Origin: Clostridia bacterium
GTDB lineage: Bacteria > Bacillota > Clostridia > Oscillospirales > Acutalibacteraceae
Length of the DNA: 64,000 nt
Assembly: GCA_017461235.1 (NCBI GenBank)
Contig: JAFTYU010000005.1
Span: 62,001-126,000 of the forward strand
Direction of reading: 5' to 3'
Under the pieces are notes generated by a model. That model had not been told where the DNA came from, ran no database searches, and worked only from the letters and a program-made list of their open reading frames with translations. Shown here one piece after another: positions 61,016 through 64,000 of this stretch; position 1 is the stretch's first letter; the number at the start of each line of letters is the position of its first letter. A program made the position numbers and the translations under genes.

Positions 61016-61299
61016 GCCACGAGAACATCATCAAGCTTAGAAGCTTTATTAAGACTCGCCAACATCTGCTCATATTCTTCATTATACTGTATTTTCTCAA
61101 TATTAGAAGCTTGTGAAGTAACGGTACTTTTGTTTTTCTTTTCCGTAACAGTCAGATAAAGTGCTTTAAAAAATGCCTTTACATACTTTTTAACTTTTCG
61201 TTCAAATCTTATAAGGTCCTTTTCTCTGAAAATAGCGTAAGAACCTATAAGAACGAGTGTTAACATAAAAACTATTTCTAATAATCCGAGTGTTGTCAT
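61012..61299 (-). CDS. small membrane protein with LVA tail, possibly SOS-controlled
   Basis: Protein of 95 residues with one N-terminal transmembrane helix (about 4-27), a basic stretch (REKDLIRFERKVKKYVK) and a helical tail that ends DDVLVA. The -LVA end resembles known ClpXP degron ends. ATG at 61299 follows GGAGG. Its promoter carries a LexA-like box at the start point. Size, one helix, likely SOS control and a degron are the marks of division inhibitors such as YneA or SidA, but there is no LysM domain and no recognised sequence match. Confidence 0.72.
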   Translation of the reverse strand: MTTLGLLEIVFMLTLVLIGSYAIFREKDLIRFERKVKKYVKAFFKALYLTVTEKKNKSTVTSQASNIEKIQYNEEYEQMLASLNKASKLDDVLVA

Positions 61300-61321
61300 A
61301 AATATACCTCCGAACAAATAA

Positions 61322-61372
61322 CGAACATTTGTTTTAGTGATTTCATTATATCACCTTTTTCTCCAAAGTCAA
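61322..61372 (-). promoter_or_regulatory. promoter with LexA-like box
   Basis: TTGACT (plus-strand 61367-61372) and TATAAT (61345-61350) with a 16-bp spacer. CGAACATTTGTTTT at 61322-61335 matches 12 of 14 positions of the Gram-positive LexA consensus CGAACRNRYGTTYG and sits at the expected start point. CGAACATATCTTCA at 61509-61522 is another 12 of 14 match, nearer obgE. Confidence 0.6.
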
Positions 61373-61386
61373 CACAAATGTTCCGA

Positions 61387-61567
61387 TTTTTTCGTATTTT
61401 CAGTCCCTTTTCAGGTACTTTATAGCGTTTTTTGTCGATTTTTTTGCTTTTTTATATAAAAAACTGAATTTTATATTAAATTTTCAACAAATTAAAATTA
61501 TAGAAAACCGAACATATCTTCACAATAACCGAACAAAAATTTCTTTTTAAAATTTATAAATAAGGTA
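61387..61567. other. AT-rich intergenic spacer
   Basis: Very AT-rich, with T-runs and two CCGAACA motifs (near 61508 and 61529). No ORF with a ribosome binding site and no stable hairpin seen. Confidence 0.5.
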
Positions 61568-61596
61568 TTTATCTTTTACAGTAAATAATGTATAAT
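61568..61596 (+). promoter_or_regulatory. promoter of obgE-mrnC-lepA
   Basis: TTTATC (61568-61573) and TATAAT (61591-61596) with a 17-bp spacer, 41 bases before the obgE ATG. Confidence 0.6.
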
Positions 61597-61637
61597 ATTA
61601 GAGATAATACGCAAATATGACTGTTTGAGGTAAAATT

Positions 61638-62909
61638 ATGTTTGTTGATAAAGCGAAAATACGAATAATTGCAGGTAACGGCGGCAACGGCGCCGTTGCT
61701 TTCCACCGTGAGAAATACATCAATGCCGGCGGTCCTGACGGCGGCGACGGTGGCAGAGGCGGAAATATAGTTTTCCAAGTTGATGACAATCTTTCCACAC
61801 TTTCAGATTTCCGATACAAAAGAAAATACAAAGCTCAGAGTGGTGAAAACGGCAGAGGTTCGCACTGCAACGGTAAAAAAGGAGAAGACCTCATTATAAA
61901 AGTTCCGCGCGGTACTGTTATCAAGGAAGTTGAAACCGGCTTTGTTATGGCTGATATGAGTGTGGAAGAAACTTTTGTAGCTGCTAAAGGCGGTAAAGGC
62001 GGTTGGGGTAATTCCCACTTTAAAACCTCCACAAGGCAGACTCCGCGTTTTGCAAAAGACGGTGCTCCCGGTGAAGACTGGGAAGTTACGCTTGAACTCA
62101 AGCTTCTCGCAGACGTTGGTTTAATCGGCTTCCCTAACGTTGGTAAATCAACACTTATTTCAATCGTCAGTGAGGCAAAGCCGATTATTGCCGATTACCA
62201 TTTCACTACTCTCATACCCGTTCCCGGCGTTGTCAGAATGGGACCTGAAAGCAGTTTCGTTATGGCAGATATCCCGGGTATTATTGAAGGTGCAAGTGAC
62301 GGTGTAGGTCTTGGTCACGAATTTTTAAGACACATCGAGCGTTGCAGATTGCTTGTTCACGTTGTTGATGTTGCAGGTAGTGAGGGCAGAGATCCCATTG
62401 ATGATTTTGAAGCCATCAATAATGAGCTTGCAAAGTATAACAATGAGCTGGTAAATTATCCACAGATCGTTGCAGGAAATAAAATAGACCTTGCAACAGA
62501 CGAGCAAAGAGAAGCCTTCAAAGAATATATACGCAGCAAAGGGCTTGACTATTACGAAATCATCGCCCCGATTGCAGAAGGCACTCAGGAACTCATCAAC
62601 GCCGTTGCCGCACAGTTGCAGAAACTGCCCCCTGTGAAAATTTATGAAAAACAGGAAATCACACCGAAAGAGATTTTCAAATCCGCAAAGCAGGATTACA
62701 AAATCCGCGTAGAAGGTGACGTTTTCATAATTGAAGCGGAGTGGCTTGCCAAAATTCTTATGAAAACAGACCTTAATGACTACGAATCCTTGCAGTATTT
62801 CCAGAATGTATTGCAGACCAGCGGTATTATTCAATCTCTTATAGACCACGGCATTACCGAAGGTGATACAGTAAGTATTTATGACTTGGAGTTCGACTAT
62901 GTTCCCTGA
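61638..62909 (+). CDS. obgE: GTPase ObgE/CgtA
   Basis: Essential GTPase for 50S assembly and stress control. The glycine-rich Obg fold (GNGGNGAVAFHREKYINAGG, GGDGGRGGNI) covers 1-158. The G domain follows with GFPNVGKSTLIS near 165, DIPGIIEGASDGVGLG near 212 and NKID near 283. A C-terminal OCT domain (about 345-423) is the Firmicutes form. It overlaps mrnC by 11 bases. Confidence 0.96.
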   Translation: MFVDKAKIRIIAGNGGNGAVAFHREKYINAGGPDGGDGGRGGNIVFQVDDNLSTLSDFRYKRKYKAQSGENGRGSHCNGKKGEDLIIKVPRGTVIKEVETGFVMADMSVEETFVAAKGGKGGWGNSHFKTSTRQTPRFAKDGAPGEDWEVTLELKLLADVGLIGFPNVGKSTLISIVSEAKPIIADYHFTTLIPVPGVVRMGPESSFVMADIPGIIEGASDGVGLGHEFLRHIERCRLLVHVVDVAGSEGRDPIDDFEAINNELAKYNNELVNYPQIVAGNKIDLATDEQREAFKEYIRSKGLDYYEIIAPIAEGTQELINAVAAQLQKLPPVKIYEKQEITPKEIFKSAKQDYKIRVEGDVFIIEAEWLAKILMKTDLNDYESLQYFQNVLQTSGIIQSLIDHGITEGDTVSIYDLEFDYVP

Positions 62910-63348
62910 TGAAGCAGATTTATTAAATGGCTTATGCTCACCCTTGAGTGAACCGGAAGCAAGAATGTACAGTCCTTTGACTCTTGCGTTTTTAGGTGAT
63001 GCGGTTTACAGCTTGCTTGTACGCAATATGTTGGCTAAAACCGCCAACAAGCCCACTGGCAAGTTACATAAGGAATCTATTATATATGTTAATGCGGCGT
63101 TTCAGGCGCGGATGATAAAAGAGCTGCTCCCCCACCTGTCTGAAAATGAAACTTATATTTTCAAACGCGGAAGGAATGCACACAGTGCGCATTCACCGAA
63201 AAACCAAAGCGATGCGGATTACCGCTACGCAACAGGTCTGGAAACACTCTACGGATATTTATACCTTTGCGGTGAAACACAAAGGCTTATTGATATTTTT
63301 AACCTGAGCACATACAAGAATTATCTTGAAAATCAGGAAAACAAATAA
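62899..63348 (+). CDS. mrnC: Mini-ribonuclease 3
   Basis: RNase III-like enzyme that trims the ends of 23S rRNA precursor; it lacks the RNA-binding domain. It has [20 protein letters not shown] near 26 with the catalytic Asp, [15 protein letters not shown] and [13 protein letters not shown] near 115 with the metal Glu. ATG at 62899 gives 149 residues. It overlaps obgE. Confidence 0.94.
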   Translation: MFPDEADLLNGLCSPLSEPEARMYSPLTLAFLGDAVYSLLVRNMLAKTANKPTGKLHKESIIYVNAAFQARMIKELLPHLSENETYIFKRGRNAHSAHSPKNQSDADYRYATGLETLYGYLYLCGETQRLIDIFNLSTYKNYLENQENK

Positions 63349-63376
63349 GAGATATTTATTGAAAGGAAAACCGGAA

Positions 63377-64000
63377 ATGTCCCTTGTAAAAAAAGAAGAT
63401 ATACGAAATTTTTCCATAATTGCCCACATAGACCACGGCAAATCAACCCTTGCTGACAGACTTCTTGAGCTTACAGATTCAGTTTCAAAACGTGACATGG
63501 AAGCCCAGATTCTTGATGATATGGATCTGGAAAGAGAGCGCGGTATAACAATCAAAGCACACGCAGTAAAACTTGACTATAAAGCAAAAGACGGCAACAC
63601 ATATCGTCTTAACCTTATAGACACTCCCGGTCACGTTGACTTTAACTATGAGGTTTCGCGTTCTTTAGCGGCTTGCGAAGGCGCAATACTTATAATTGAT
63701 GCATCACAGGGCATTGAAGCCCAGACTCTCGGTAACACATATCTGGCACTTGACCACAATCTTGAGCTTGTGCCGGTCATTAATAAAATTGACCTTCCTT
63801 CCGCGGATCCGGACAGGGTTTCCGCAGAAGTTGAAGAAATCATTGGTTTACCTTGCGATACTGCACCCCGTGTTTCTGCTAAAACGGGACAGAATGTTGA
63901 GCAGGTACTTGAACAGATTGTTGAGCTTGTACCACCGCCCGAAGGAGACGATGATGCACCCTTAAGAGCACTTATTTTTGACTCTGTTTATGATAACTAC
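63377..64000 (+). CDS. lepA: elongation factor 4 (LepA), C-terminal part missing
   Basis: Ribosome-bound GTPase that aids 30S assembly and back-translocation. The window ends after 208 codons. G1 AHIDHGKST is at 16-24, [13 protein letters not shown] at about 48-60 is the LepA form of switch 1, DTPGHVDF is G3 and NKIDLP is G4. AAAGGA lies before the ATG. It follows mrnC by 28 bases. Confidence 0.95.
   Translation, partial: MSLVKKEDIRNFSIIAHIDHGKSTLADRLLELTDSVSKRDMEAQILDDMDLERERGITIKAHAVKLDYKAKDGNTYRLNLIDTPGHVDFNYEVSRSLAACEGAILIIDASQGIEAQTLGNTYLALDHNLELVPVINKIDLPSADPDRVSAEVEEIIGLPCDTAPRVSAKTGQNVEQVLEQIVELVPPPEGDDDAPLRALIFDSVYDNY

Noticed and set aside
62325-62849. Minus-strand ORF (174 codons) inside obgE
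   Set aside because: Antisense to the G and OCT domains, no ribosome binding site, Cys/Phe-rich composition of a shadow frame.
1-64000. CRISPR arrays, rRNA operons, prophage or transposase genes
   Set aside because: No regularly spaced repeats, rRNA sequence, capsid or terminase genes, or transposase motifs were seen anywhere.

Overview
The window looks like the chromosome of an endospore-forming, Gram-positive member of the Clostridia, probably near Ruminococcaceae/Oscillospiraceae. The support is: spoVM, ytfJ/gerW and a pdaB-type deacetylase (sporulation); remA, mrnC, cdaA-cdaR and prkC-prpC (Firmicutes); near-consensus sigma-A promoters with 17-bp spacers; strong GGAGG-type ribosome binding sites; moderate-to-low GC; and a dockerin/BspA-type secreted protein of the sort found in rumen and gut clostridia. 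Species assignment from this alone is inference. Most genes lie on the minus strand.

Region 1 (1-16.9 kb). A truncated D-Ala-D-Ala carboxypeptidase at the left edge is divergent from a small metallophosphoesterase. A long minus-strand operon follows, starting at a consensus promoter (14520-14548): yicC, remA, gmk, rpoZ, priA, def, fmt, a zinc protease, rsmB, rlmN, prpC, prkC, rsgA and finally a 24-codon spoVM at 1429-1503. Region 2 (14.5-28 kb) holds two more minus-strand operons: M50 protease-scpA-scpB-DUF2953-ytfJ-dacB-rluB, and cdaA-cdaR-lipoprotein-response regulator-histidine kinase-DUF1385-prmC. Between them lies an element of about 164 bp whose two ends are inverted copies of a tRNA T-arm plus acceptor strand.

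Region 3 (27.7-36.3 kb) holds a cysteine-desulfurase-like enzyme with a DUF3343 partner behind a stable hairpin, ispF, an aminotransferase, asnS, and on the plus strand two flavoproteins and pdaB. Region 4 (36.2-40.5 kb) is the accessory part. The 3' end of pdaB contains a 24-bp near-palindrome, and degenerate copies of this gene end recur three more times. They separate three self-contained units: a dockerin-phosphoesterase-BspA gene with a divergent XRE repressor; a 51-residue ORF with a nested inverted repeat; and a VbhA-like antitoxin/Fic toxin pair with its own promoter and terminator. This looks like serial insertion at one site.

Region 5 (40.5-48.2 kb) holds a ferredoxin-ASKHA (RACo-like) protein, rpoD-dnaG-dgt, a YigZ protein, rpmE, and a second XRE/membrane-protein divergent pair. 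Region 6 (48.3-56.8 kb) is a compact aromatic amino acid operon: aminotransferase, pheA, aroB, aroC, an aroE-aroK fusion, aroQ, aroA and DAHP synthase, covering the whole shikimate pathway plus the phenylalanine branch. It begins with a consensus promoter, a 24-codon leader peptide rich in Phe and Tyr, and an intrinsic terminator, the layout of ribosome-mediated attenuation. Region 7 (56.8-64 kb) has two cell-envelope proteins, a HAD phosphatase, nagB, a lipoprotein, nnrD, a small membrane protein with a LexA-like operator and an -LVA tail, then obgE, mrnC and the start of lepA.
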